Source: CAWFFV01 sp963814985 (GTDB taxonomy: Bacteria; Chloroflexota; Ktedonobacteria; Ktedonobacterales; Ktedonobacteraceae). From it: a DNA stretch of 64,000 bases. The notes below the pieces were generated by a model. The model had not been told where the DNA came from, did no database searches, and worked only from the letters and a program-made list of their open reading frames with translations. Within the stretch, counting starts at the first letter, position 1. Every line of letters begins with the position of its first letter. A program made the translations under genes and the position numbers. Below, one piece after another: positions 27,391 through 34,803 of the stretch. The stretch is from NCBI GenBank assembly GCA_963814985.1, contig CAWFFV010000029.1:186001-250000 (forward strand), in the 5' to 3' direction.

Positions 27391-28158
27391 ATGCTGACCA
27401 AACGTATTATTCCTTGTCTCGATGTGGCAAAAGGGCGCGTAGTCAAAGGTATTAACTTTATTAATCTGCGAGATGCAGGTGATCCCGTCGAGCTTGCCGC
27501 CTTCTACAATACAGAAGGTGCGGATGAAGTTGTCTTTCTCGATATCACAGCCTCGTATGAGAATCGTGCAACCATGCTCGATGTTGTGCGACGTACTGCC
27601 GAACAGGTTTTCATTCCTGTCACTGTTGGTGGTGGCATCGGAACCGTTGAAGATATTCGTGCTACTCTGGGGGCAGGTGCAGACAAGACCTCGTTGAATA
27701 CTGCTGCTGTCCAGAATCCTGAACTACTGCGTGCTGGCGCCGAGCAATTTGGGGCACAGTGCATTGTTCTTGCCATTGATGCACGCATAAATCCAGCCAT
27801 GCCGAGTGGCTATGAAGTCTTTGTGCATGGTGGGCGTACCCCTACGGGTATAGATGCGCTGGAGTGGGCACAACGTGGAGTAGCACTTGGTGCAGGTGAA
27901 ATTCTCCTGACGAGTATGGATCGCGATGGTACCAAACAGGGTTATGATCTTGTACTCAATGCGAAGATATCTGCTGCCGTAACGGTGCCCGTGATTGCTT
28001 CTGGAGGAGTTGGCACCCTGGAGCATCTTTATGAAGGTTTAACTACAGGCGGAGCGGATGCCGTCCTGGCCGCATCAATTTTTCACTTTGGTGAGTTTCG
28101 TGTGAGAGATGTGAAGCACTATTTGCAAACCAAAGGGGTAGTGGTGCGACCTTGCTGA
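27391..28158 (+). CDS. hisF: imidazole glycerol phosphate synthase cyclase subunit
   Basis: A 255-residue TIM barrel. It starts MLTKRIIPCLDVAKGRVVKG with the catalytic Asp11 equivalent, followed by VVFLDITASYENRATMLDVV, PVTVGGGIGTVEDI, GADKTSLNTAAVQNPEL, and ILLTSMDRDGTKQGYDL with the second catalytic Asp. It forms the imidazole ring with HisH. GAGAGG precedes the ATG, 5 bp after hisA. It is the last his gene of this operon; hisI lies separately at 33801, and hisB, hisC and hisD are not in the window. Confidence 0.97.
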   Translation: MLTKRIIPCLDVAKGRVVKGINFINLRDAGDPVELAAFYNTEGADEVVFLDITASYENRATMLDVVRRTAEQVFIPVTVGGGIGTVEDIRATLGAGADKTSLNTAAVQNPELLRAGAEQFGAQCIVLAIDARINPAMPSGYEVFVHGGRTPTGIDALEWAQRGVALGAGEILLTSMDRDGTKQGYDLVLNAKISAAVTVPVIASGGVGTLEHLYEGLTTGGADAVLAASIFHFGEFRVRDVKHYLQTKGVVVRPC

Positions 28159-28284
28159 GGTGCTGCATTCGTAGAAGACATCGATAACGTTCAGCCTGGA
28201 CAAACCGTTACATGCGACCATACTTTCAAAGTCCCCGCTCCTCCTGTCGGGATGAAATTTGAGTGTAGTTATCCTGGTCACTAG
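28159..28284 (+). pseudogene. possible remnant of a cupredoxin C terminus
   Basis: Directly behind the hisF stop, in the same frame and without a start codon, 41 codons read AFVEDIDNVQPGQTVTCDHT, then FKVPAPPVGMKFECSYPGH, then TAG. The ending resembles the copper-binding C-x-x-PGH loop of plastocyanin-like domains, but the Met ligand is missing. It may be a decayed gene tail. Chance similarity is possible because the stretch is short. Confidence 0.35.
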
Positions 28285-28360
28285 GAGCAGGGCATGCATA
28301 TAGATATCACTGTTAGTTGACTATCACTGGCTATTCGATGGTTGTTTCGTCACTGATTTT

Positions 28361-28399
28361 GGGCATTAGCTAACTGCTGGCTAGCTAATGCCCATTTTT
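28361..28399 (+). terminator. rho-independent terminator of the arg/his operon
   Basis: GGGCATTAGCTA (28361-28372) pairs with TAGCTAATGCCC (28382-28393), followed by ATTTTTG. It is the first strong terminator after hisF. Confidence 0.85.
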
Positions 28400-28536
28400 G
28401 CTCTTTGCTCAATTATATTTTTCACAGGAATATCTCTCTTGCTCAGCTAGCAAAACTAGTGTAATATTCCACAAGAAGCGCCTATCCAGCCTCGGCGTGA
28501 TTTCAAGATTAGTAGCATACTTCCCAACCCCATTAC

Positions 28537-28588
28537 AAAGCACAGAAATTACAGAAGATGCTTATGTCTTCTGTAATTTCTGTGCTTT
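28537..28588. repeat. perfect 22-bp inverted repeat
   Basis: Arms 28537-28558 and 28567-28588 (left arm starts AAAGCACAGAAATTACAG) are fully complementary with an 8-nt loop, and TTTATAAAAATAAAAAGG follows. No gene ends right before it, so it may be a second operon terminator or a hairpin repeat. Confidence 0.6.
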
Positions 28589-28798
28589 TATAAAAATAAA
28601 AAGGCTCTCTACCCTATTTCCCCGCTATATTTCCGTAAATCCCCACTGAAGAGAGCTTGTAGTCCTGGATAGTACTGTTATTACAGCAGGTAGTTTTGTA
28701 TCAGCTAAAAAACTCCTTCTTGCACGACCTGCCTATGTGCCAGGTTGATAATTGTCACTTGGGTATTATTCACGATTCCAGGAAAGTGGGGTTCTTCT

Positions 28799-29692
28799 GT
28801 GAGACAAAAAGCTCTCTTTTCTTTCTTGCTGGCAGTGGTGTTGGCATTTCTCGCGATCGCATTGGTACATCCTCAGGGTGCAAGCGCAGCTGCAACGGGC
28901 GGCACACACTGGCTACTTACCCGTCACGCGGTAGGAAACAACGTACAGCCTTTAGCAAATAACCTCCAGTATCACAGTCCTGGTCCTGTAATGCGTGGCA
29001 CTTCGCAAGCATATGCAATCTTTTGGGAACCTACTGGCTCAGTTGTGAGTTCCACTTACAACAGCTTGATCACGCGATACTTTGGTGATATTGGCGGTTC
29101 TGGTCTTTATAAGAATAATACCCAATACAAGGATTCCACAGGTGGCTTTGCCAGCGGTGCCACACGCGGAGGCTCGTGGGTTGATACCAGCGCCTATCCT
29201 TCAAAAACGTTGAGTGATGCTCAGATACAGCATGAAGTGAGTAAAGCTCTCAAGACAAAAGGTTGGAAGGCATCTCTCACCCACATCTTTTTTGTTTTTA
29301 CAGCTAAAAATGAGAACATCTGTGACTCTGGATCTTGTAGTTTTACCACCTTCTGTGCCTACCACGGTTTCTTTGGTAGTACTACCATTTATGCAGCGAT
29401 GCCTTACACTGGCACCAACCTTTCTGCATGTGGTACTTCAACTTCCCCCAACCATGATTTTAATGCTGATAGCACCATCAATGTAACCTCACATGAACAG
29501 ATGGAGGCAGCAACCGATCCTCACCTGAATGCCTGGTTTGACGCCAGTGGTGAGGAAATTGGTGACAAGTGTGCCTGGACCTTTGGCACTGTTGGTTCCA
29601 CTGGTGGCAATGTGACCTGGAATGGTCATCATTACATCGTGCAGCAGGAATGGGATAACCATGTTAGTGGTTGTGTCCTGACCGGGCCGTAA
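28799..29692 (+). CDS. secreted EXORDIUM-like protein, copy 1
   Basis: From the GTG at 28799 (the in-frame ATG at 28745 gives no signal peptide start and is less likely), the protein of 297 residues has a signal peptide ending near ALVHPQGASAA. The body has YHSPGPVMRGTSQAYAIFWE, SGLYKNNTQYKDSTGG, LTHIFFVFTAKNENICDSG, FCAYHGFF, and TSHEQMEAATDPHLNAW with GEEIGDKCAW. These echo plant EXO/phosphate-induced-1 proteins (HE-x-x-E, EI-D-C and a final aromatic segment). The His/Glu cluster may bind metal. It is exported; no role is established. A near-identical paralogue follows, with the same leader and terminator, indicating tandem duplication. Confidence 0.65.
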   Translation: MRQKALFSFLLAVVLAFLAIALVHPQGASAAATGGTHWLLTRHAVGNNVQPLANNLQYHSPGPVMRGTSQAYAIFWEPTGSVVSSTYNSLITRYFGDIGGSGLYKNNTQYKDSTGGFASGATRGGSWVDTSAYPSKTLSDAQIQHEVSKALKTKGWKASLTHIFFVFTAKNENICDSGSCSFTTFCAYHGFFGSTTIYAAMPYTGTNLSACGTSTSPNHDFNADSTINVTSHEQMEAATDPHLNAWFDASGEEIGDKCAWTFGTVGSTGGNVTWNGHHYIVQQEWDNHVSGCVLTGP

Positions 29693-29732
29693 TCGGACAA
29701 AGCATTAACAACTCAGTCATTGCCGTAAAGCA

Positions 29733-29765
29733 AAGAGCGCGGAACAGTTGTTCCGCGCTCTTTTT
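29733..29765 (+). terminator. terminator of EXORDIUM-like copy 1
   Basis: AAGAGCGCGGAACA pairs around GTTG with TTCCGCGCTCTT, followed by T-rich sequence. The same structure recurs after copy 2. Confidence 0.85.
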
Positions 29766-29788
29766 CTGTCACTCTTACATAAGCAAAA

Positions 29789-29812
29789 ACATAAGATACG
29801 TGTATCTTATGT
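29789..29812. promoter_or_regulatory. 24-bp palindrome upstream of EXORDIUM-like copy 2
   Basis: ACATAAGATAC-GT-GTATCTTATGT is a perfect inverted repeat with 11-bp arms and 2-nt centre. It lies about 240 bp upstream of the second gene and 97 bp after the first gene's stop. It looks like an operator; no regulator is known. Confidence 0.45.
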
Positions 29813-30053
29813 AATTAGCGTGTATTTATAAAAAGAAGTAAGAGAGAATTTTAAGCTTGTTTTGCCGCTATTCTCTGGTATGAATGGATTAAATTCAGAT
29901 GGAATTGCGCACGAAGAGATAGGCTGTACAGTTATTATGGCAGATAGATTGGAATTGGGTGAAAAAAAGATTTATGCCCGATCTGCCTATCTGTCAGGTT
30001 GCTGAATGTCTCTTAGGTACTGTTCACGAGTCCAGGAAAGTGAGTATCCTTCT

Positions 30054-30953
30054 GTGAGGCAAAAAACTATCTCTTTTACCTTGTTGCCAGTGGTACTGGC
30101 ACTCCTTGCGATCACTTTAGTACGTCCCCTGGATGCAAGCGCCGCTACAGTAAATGGCGCGCAACCTCTGCTACGCCCTCACCACGGAGTGGGAAACAAT
30201 GTCCAGCCTTTAGTGACAAACCTCGTGTATCACAGTCCCGGTCCTGTAATGCGTGGCACCTCGCAAGCATACGCTATCTTTTGGGAACCCAGCGGCTCAT
30301 TTGTCAGTTCCACTTATAACAGCCTGATCTCGCGATACTTTGGTGATGTTGGCGGTTCTGGCCTTTACGCGAATAACACCCAGTACAAAGATTCCACTGG
30401 CGTGGCTCCCAGCGGGTCCACATTTGGCGGTTCGTGGGTTGATACCAGTTCCTATCCTTCAGGGTCCTTGACTGATGCTCAGGTTCAGGCTGAAGTCAGT
30501 AAAGCTCTCAGTACAAAGGGTTGGACGGCATCCCTTACCCACATCTTCTTTGTTTTCACTGCTAAAGGTGAGAACATCTGCTATGACTCCTCCGACTGTA
30601 GTTTTACCACCTTCTGTGCTTACCACGGCTTCTTTGGTAGTAATACCATGTATGGTGCGATGCCCTATACCGGCACCAACCTTTCTGCGTGTGGCACTCC
30701 TAGTTCTCCCAATGGTGATTTTGATGCCGATAGCACCATCAATGTAACCTCACACGAGCAGATGGAGGCAGCAACAGATCCCCACCTGAATGCCTGGTAT
30801 GACTCCAGTGGTGAAGAGATTGGTGACAAGTGTGCCTGGAACTTTGGCACCATCGGTTCTGATGGTGGCAATATTACCTTGAATGGCCATCGTTACATCT
30901 TACAGAAGGAGTGGGATAATAAAGCTCGTGGTTGCGTATTGTCCGGACCGTAA
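30054..30953 (+). CDS. secreted EXORDIUM-like protein, copy 2
   Basis: A paralogue of the gene at 28799, with the same GTG start context (AGGAAAG, then CTTCT before GTG). It has a signal peptide ending near LVRPLDASAA, and shared blocks YHSPGPVMRGTSQAYAIFWE, SRYFGDVGGSGLYANNTQY, LTHIFFVFTAKGENICYDS, TSHEQMEAATDPHLNAW and GEEIGDKCAWNFG. Differences are scattered, mostly conservative, and include one extra codon near ICYDSSDC. Both copies keep every His, Glu and Cys of the conserved block, so both are probably functional. Secreted protein of unknown role; the cysteines suggest disulfides outside the cell. Confidence 0.65.
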   Translation: MRQKTISFTLLPVVLALLAITLVRPLDASAATVNGAQPLLRPHHGVGNNVQPLVTNLVYHSPGPVMRGTSQAYAIFWEPSGSFVSSTYNSLISRYFGDVGGSGLYANNTQYKDSTGVAPSGSTFGGSWVDTSSYPSGSLTDAQVQAEVSKALSTKGWTASLTHIFFVFTAKGENICYDSSDCSFTTFCAYHGFFGSNTMYGAMPYTGTNLSACGTPSSPNGDFDADSTINVTSHEQMEAATDPHLNAWYDSSGEEIGDKCAWNFGTIGSDGGNITLNGHRYILQKEWDNKARGCVLSGP

Positions 30954-30993
30954 TCTGGCAGGGCGTTAACTACTCAGTCATTGCTGTAAAGCA

Positions 30994-31027
30994 AAGAGCG
31001 CGGAACAACTGTTCCGTGCTCTTTTTT
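30994..31027 (+). terminator. terminator of EXORDIUM-like copy 2
   Basis: AAGAGCGCGGAACA with TGTTCCGTGCTCTT, then TTTTCTCC. Nearly the same as the terminator after copy 1, one base pair changed to a wobble. Confidence 0.85.
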
Positions 31028-31088
31028 CTCCTTGATTTTAAAGAGAGTCAGGTTTATGCCGATAAGAATCTTGTGAAAGGTGTTTTTT

Positions 31089-31444
31089 GGGTAACTACTC
31101 AGGTCTCCTCGCCACCTGCGGTGGCTCACTCTTGTAATGAGTCATCCCGAACTTTTGAAAAAGTTCCCAAAACCGGGGGTGCAGGGTTTCCCTGCCGGGG
31201 CTTGGGGTGTCCCCAATAGCTTCTTTTTCCTCTCTCTCCGCCGCAAGCGGCGAGCAAAAGAAGGAAAAGATGTTTTTCGGGGGCACCCCGAACCCCGGCA
31301 GAAGGCTGCCGCCCTCTGCACTCCCGCTTGCCAAACAGGTAAAAAGGGCATTTCATGTCCCGGAAAAGTTCGGGATGACTCATTATGGTCTGCGATGCGC
31401 CATAGGCGCTGAGGAATCTGAAACAGGGGGCTGAGTAGTTACGA
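31089..31444. repeat. MITE-like hairpin element, copy B (about 350 bp)
   Basis: Terminal inverted repeats GTAACTACTCAG (31091-31102) and CTGAGTAGTTAC (31431-31442). Inside the left end is GCCACCTGCGGTGGCTC, inside the right end GCGCCATAGGCGCTGAGGAA and TCTGAAACAGGGGG. These match copy C at 60881. Between them is a giant imperfect palindrome: TAATGAGTCATCCCGAACTT near 31136 returns inverted at about 31363-31384, with nested GC-rich repeats and a TTCTTTTTCC/GGAAAAGA pairing at the centre. No coding potential; the several frames inside are products of symmetry. Confidence 0.65.
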
Positions 31445-31573
31445 GAAGAGAGAGGTTAATCACAAGATGCAGAAACGGAAAAAGATTTATAGCACAATAG
31501 AAAAAGTGAAATGTCCGAGTTCGTTTGTACTCGCCAATTTTGTGGAGATAATTGTCAGTTGTGAGGAGACATC

Positions 31574-32632
31574 ATGGCATTAACCAGATTATTAGATGAA
31601 TCCTTACAATTTATTGTATTTGGTGGCAAAGACGGCGTTGGTAAAACGACGGTGGCAACGGCAACAGCTTTAGAGCTGGCTAAAGAAAAGAAGGTTTTAA
31701 TTTTTTCGGCTGATCCTATCTCATCGCTTACGGATAGTTTCGGTCAAGTTATTGGCCATGAACCCACTGCTGTTATTGGCACAAATAACCTCTTTGCCAT
31801 GGAGATAGATGTCCAGAAAGCCTTTCAAGATTTTAAAAAGGAGCATGCTAAAGACATCTTAGAGATATTGCACCAGGGCACGTATCTATCAAAGGATGAG
31901 GCTGAAGAGATGTTTAGTCTCGATCTTCCTGGATTGGAAGAAATGCTGAGTTTCAAGAAAATAACAGACATTATGATGAGTTTAGACTATCAGGTGTACA
32001 TCGTTGATACAGCGCCAATCGGTCGTACGCTGAGACTACTCATGTTGCCAAACCTTTTAGATACCTGGATAAAATTTTTAGCCACCCTCCGCTGGAAGCA
32101 CCACGTGATCATAAATGCATTTGCTGGCGGAAAGCGCGTCGAGAAAGCTGATACGTTTCTTTTGGGGATGAAGCAGTCAGTGAAGAGGATGAGAGCACTC
32201 TTGCAAAACTCCGAGAAAACAGAGTTTGTGGTGGTAACTATTCCTGAAAAGATGGCAATTTCCGAGGCACAGGATTTACTAAAAAATCTTGAGCAAATGC
32301 ATATTCCCTCCAGACATATTATTATCAATAATATGTTTCCGCAAGAAGCGCCTGAATTTACCGACCTGGGAGAACTCATGAGGGCGTCTCGTTCGCGGAC
32401 AGAGGGAATCCCCTCTGTGCTCCCATTTTTCGGCTCTAATCTCAATCTGGAAAGATACCTGGATTTTGCCGAGATAAGAAGAAAAACGCAAGAAAAGCAT
32501 GTCCAAGAAATTAAGGAGAAATTTAGTGCTCATATGATCACAGAGATCCTTTTGGAGCCAACTGAAATTCGAGGCATTGATAGCCTGCAACAGCTAGGAG
32601 CACACCTGTTTTCTGAAGCGGAGAGAGTTTAA
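31574..32632 (+). CDS. ArsA/GET3-family ATPase with altered motifs
   Basis: A 352-residue deviant Walker A ATPase. FIVFGGKDGVGKTTVATATA is the P-loop, KVLIFSADPISSLTDSFG replaces the usual DPAHSLSD switch, and VYIVDTAPIGRTLRLLMLP matches the family's DTAPTGHTLR box with His changed to Arg. No ArsA metal-binding cysteines are seen. Family members act in arsenite extrusion, tail-anchored protein targeting or unknown roles. The changed switch residues make the role uncertain. GAGGAG precedes the ATG. The gene converges on an RsbW-like gene and ends exactly at a 68-bp palindrome. Confidence 0.75.
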   Translation: MALTRLLDESLQFIVFGGKDGVGKTTVATATALELAKEKKVLIFSADPISSLTDSFGQVIGHEPTAVIGTNNLFAMEIDVQKAFQDFKKEHAKDILEILHQGTYLSKDEAEEMFSLDLPGLEEMLSFKKITDIMMSLDYQVYIVDTAPIGRTLRLLMLPNLLDTWIKFLATLRWKHHVIINAFAGGKRVEKADTFLLGMKQSVKRMRALLQNSEKTEFVVVTIPEKMAISEAQDLLKNLEQMHIPSRHIIINNMFPQEAPEFTDLGELMRASRSRTEGIPSVLPFFGSNLNLERYLDFAEIRRKTQEKHVQEIKEKFSAHMITEILLEPTEIRGIDSLQQLGAHLFSEAERV

Positions 32633-32699
32633 AAGTAGAAGCGTCGTTTTCATCCCGCCCCATTGCAATGGGGCGGGATGAAAACGACGCTTCTACTTT
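32632..32699. terminator. 68-bp perfect palindrome between convergent genes
   Basis: The left arm 32632-32665 (starting AAAGTAGAAGCGTCG) is perfectly complementary to 32666-32699, with no unpaired loop bases. It starts at the last base of the ArsA-like stop codon and ends 12 bp before the RsbW-like stop. It can form a 34-bp cruciform or a bidirectional terminator hairpin. Confidence 0.8.
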
Positions 32700-32711
32700 C
32701 CTTGGTATTTG

Positions 32712-33149
32712 TCACAGATACTTCTTTAAGGACCAGCAATTTCTACCCTCCTGGCGTTGATAGTCTACACTATCCATCAAATTTCGCGCCAGGAAGAGAC
32801 CATAGCCGTGAACTTGTTCTTTCTCCAGGGATGGTTCCTGGATGTTATTCTCATCAAAAGGCTGTCCATTATCAAAAAGATTGATGGTTAGACAGTTGTT
32901 TTGAGGATTCAAGATGATGACGGCTTCTATTCTTTCTTGTGCTGGCTTGTGGGCATAGGCATGCAGCACAATATTCACACAGATCTCATGTGTGGCCAGT
33001 TGCACATTATAGCTCACATTTTCTGGCCCTTGCGGATGTTGCACATGGGCCAATACTGCTTCCAGGCAGGCGCCTAAGACATTAAGATATTGTAACGAGG
33101 CGGGCAGATCTAGCCGGATCGTCTGCTGTAATATGTTTTGTTCGCTCAT
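32712..33149 (-). CDS. anti-sigma regulatory ATPase of the RsbW/SpoIIAB type
   Basis: A 145-residue GHKL ATPase (HATPase_c_2). The N box is ATHEICVNIVLHAYAHK, the G1 box LFDNGQPFDE, and the G2 region HGYGLFLARNLMDSV. Such proteins phosphorylate a STAS antagonist and bind a sigma factor. The STAS partner gene lies 46 bp upstream on the same strand. The sigma factor is not nearby. Kinase activity on the partner is inferred from family and context. Confidence 0.85.
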   Translation of the reverse strand: MSEQNILQQTIRLDLPASLQYLNVLGACLEAVLAHVQHPQGPENVSYNVQLATHEICVNIVLHAYAHKPAQERIEAVIILNPQNNCLTINLFDNGQPFDENNIQEPSLEKEQVHGYGLFLARNLMDSVDYQRQEGRNCWSLKKYL

Positions 33150-33195
33150 GATACTTTTCCTACCACTAACACATCATTGGCCTGAAATGGGAGGA

Positions 33196-33546
33196 TCAAC
33201 CTTTCTGCTGATTTCGAACTTTTTCGATGGCCTCTTCTTGAGTACCGGAGGTTGTGAAGACCTTATCAAGGCGAGTTAGCTCAAAAATGGTGCGAATTGT
33301 CGGCGACATGCTGCACAACACCAGCTCCCCATTCTGTTGCCGACATCGTTTCATGCCAATAACCAGTGTAGCCAGACCAGTTGAGTCGATAAAGCTAACA
33401 TTGGTGAGATTAACAATGATATACGGCAGAGGATCTGTGTTAATTTTTCGAAAAAAAGTCTCGACGGCAGGAGCCGCATACGCATCAAAACGCCCGCTGA
33501 GCTTCAGGATCGTTGTTCCATTGATTTGTTCGTTGGTCATTTCCAT
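33196..33546 (-). CDS. STAS-domain anti-sigma factor antagonist (RsbV/SpoIIAA type)
   Basis: A 116-residue STAS protein: GTTILKLSGRFDAYAAPAVE, then IIVNLTNVSFIDSTGLATLV, where the Ser of DSTG is the usual phosphorylation site, and GELVLCSMSPTIRTIFELTR. AAGGAG stands 10 nt before the first ATG. It is operonic with the RsbW-like kinase, forming a partner-switch pair that probably controls a sigma factor encoded elsewhere. Confidence 0.9.
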   Translation of the reverse strand: MEMTNEQINGTTILKLSGRFDAYAAPAVETFFRKINTDPLPYIIVNLTNVSFIDSTGLATLVIGMKRCRQQNGELVLCSMSPTIRTIFELTRLDKVFTTSGTQEEAIEKVRNQQKG

Positions 33547-33800
33547 GAAACGAAAACTCCTTGATTGATTAGTATTGTACGACTACTTTTCTCTATTGAT
33601 GGTATCGTCAATTTGGTTGGTACACTGAAGAGGAATCCAACGTTTCGTGTCAGTGATTACTCTATACATCAAGAATAGGAAATCTGAATCTGCTTCAGGG
33701 AGTGAATCAGGAGTATCAGCCGCTTCTGGCACGCGGGGCGATTGCATGTGGTACTATATATCTGTCAGAGACGTCAGATAGAAAGTTAGGATGAGAAATC

Positions 33801-34748
33801 ATGTTGAAGTTTGATCGTGAGGGGTTGCTTCCTGTTACCATCCAGGATGCTGCTACTGGAAATGTGTTGATGCTGGCCTTTATGAACCCTGAAGCCTTAC
33901 AAAAAACCCGCGAAACAGGGTATACCCACTTCTTTAGTCGCTCTCGCAAGACTATCTGGCGTAAGGGTGAACAGTCGGGAAATGTGCAGGAAGTTCGTGA
34001 TATTTTTGTAAATTGCGAAGAAAATAGTTTATTGATTCGGGTTGTGCAGCATGGGAATGCAGCCTGTCATGATGGATATCAGAGTTGTTACTATCGTCGT
34101 CTACAGGATGATGATACCTATCAAACGGTGGCAGAGCGTGTGTTTGATCCAGAAGTTGTATATAAAACGGGACACAATAATCCTGACAAGGACAATCGTC
34201 AAGTCAAAGATGCTCTGTCCGCCGAGATGCAGCAAAAGTTAGAAGCAGAGATGCGCCAATTGTACGGTGTTTACCTCTATCTACGGGAGCATGATCTGAG
34301 CGAGGAGTCGAATACATCGCGTCTATTACAAGAGCGTAGCCAGAGCTATCTTGCTTCGCGCCTATCTGACGAGTTACAAGAGCTGGCTGGTGTGCTACGT
34401 GGGGAGCATGTTCATACGGGGAGACAATCTGATACGATTCTGGAAGGAAGCCAGGTAGGGTACTGGTTGTTTTTGCTTGCCGCTGGTAGTAATATCCCTT
34501 ATAAAGACTTTGTGCCACATAGTGCTGTATTACGCGGTTATGCTGAGCAAGAGAGTGATGAGAATGCTATTGAGCAATGGCAGGATTGTCTGAAGCTCGT
34601 CTCAACAAACCAGCCGGTTCTGATTGCTCAGGGACTACAACTGGGCTTTGCACTGGTTGGTTGGGCGTGTGCAGAGGCTCAGGTCAGTCCACTGGCTCCC
34701 GTAGAGTATGATCTGGATCAAATGCGTAGAAAGGGATTGGTGAAGTAA
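33801..34748 (+). CDS. hisI: phosphoribosyl-AMP cyclohydrolase fused to a MazG-like domain
   Basis: 315 residues. The N-terminal ~115 residues are HisI: GNVLMLAFMNPEALQKTRET, HFFSRSRKTIWRKGEQSGN, and the zinc/metal region VVQHGNAACHDGYQSCYYR. The C-terminal part (about 185-270) is all-alpha with SDELQELAGVLRGEHVH and VGYWLFLLAAGSNIPYKDF, like MazG/HisE-type pyrophosphohydrolases but not a standard HisE. Cyclohydrolase activity opens PR-AMP in histidine synthesis; the second domain may replace HisE for PR-ATP pyrophosphohydrolysis (inference). It stands alone, divergent from the STAS/RsbW pair and away from the main his operon. Confidence 0.85.
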   Translation: MLKFDREGLLPVTIQDAATGNVLMLAFMNPEALQKTRETGYTHFFSRSRKTIWRKGEQSGNVQEVRDIFVNCEENSLLIRVVQHGNAACHDGYQSCYYRRLQDDDTYQTVAERVFDPEVVYKTGHNNPDKDNRQVKDALSAEMQQKLEAEMRQLYGVYLYLREHDLSEESNTSRLLQERSQSYLASRLSDELQELAGVLRGEHVHTGRQSDTILEGSQVGYWLFLLAAGSNIPYKDFVPHSAVLRGYAEQESDENAIEQWQDCLKLVSTNQPVLIAQGLQLGFALVGWACAEAQVSPLAPVEYDLDQMRRKGLVK

Positions 34749-34772
34749 AGAGGATATCCTCTCATCTTTTTT
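34749..34772 (+). terminator. terminator after hisI
   Basis: AGAGGATATCCTCT begins one base after the stop codon and is followed by CATCTTTTTT. Short stem, but well placed. Confidence 0.65.
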
Positions 34773-34803
34773 AGAAAGGACATCCTCCAGGACTGGCAAA
34801 TGA

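Noticed and set aside
29706..30990. TAACTACTCAG-like strings after the two EXORDIUM-like genes
   Set aside because: They resemble the MITE terminal repeat but belong to the duplicated 3' flank of the genes (followed by TCATTGC), with no element attached.
31095..31434. Five overlapping frames on both strands
   Set aside because: They arise from the symmetry of the large palindrome in MITE-like copy B; none has a ribosome-binding site or domain.
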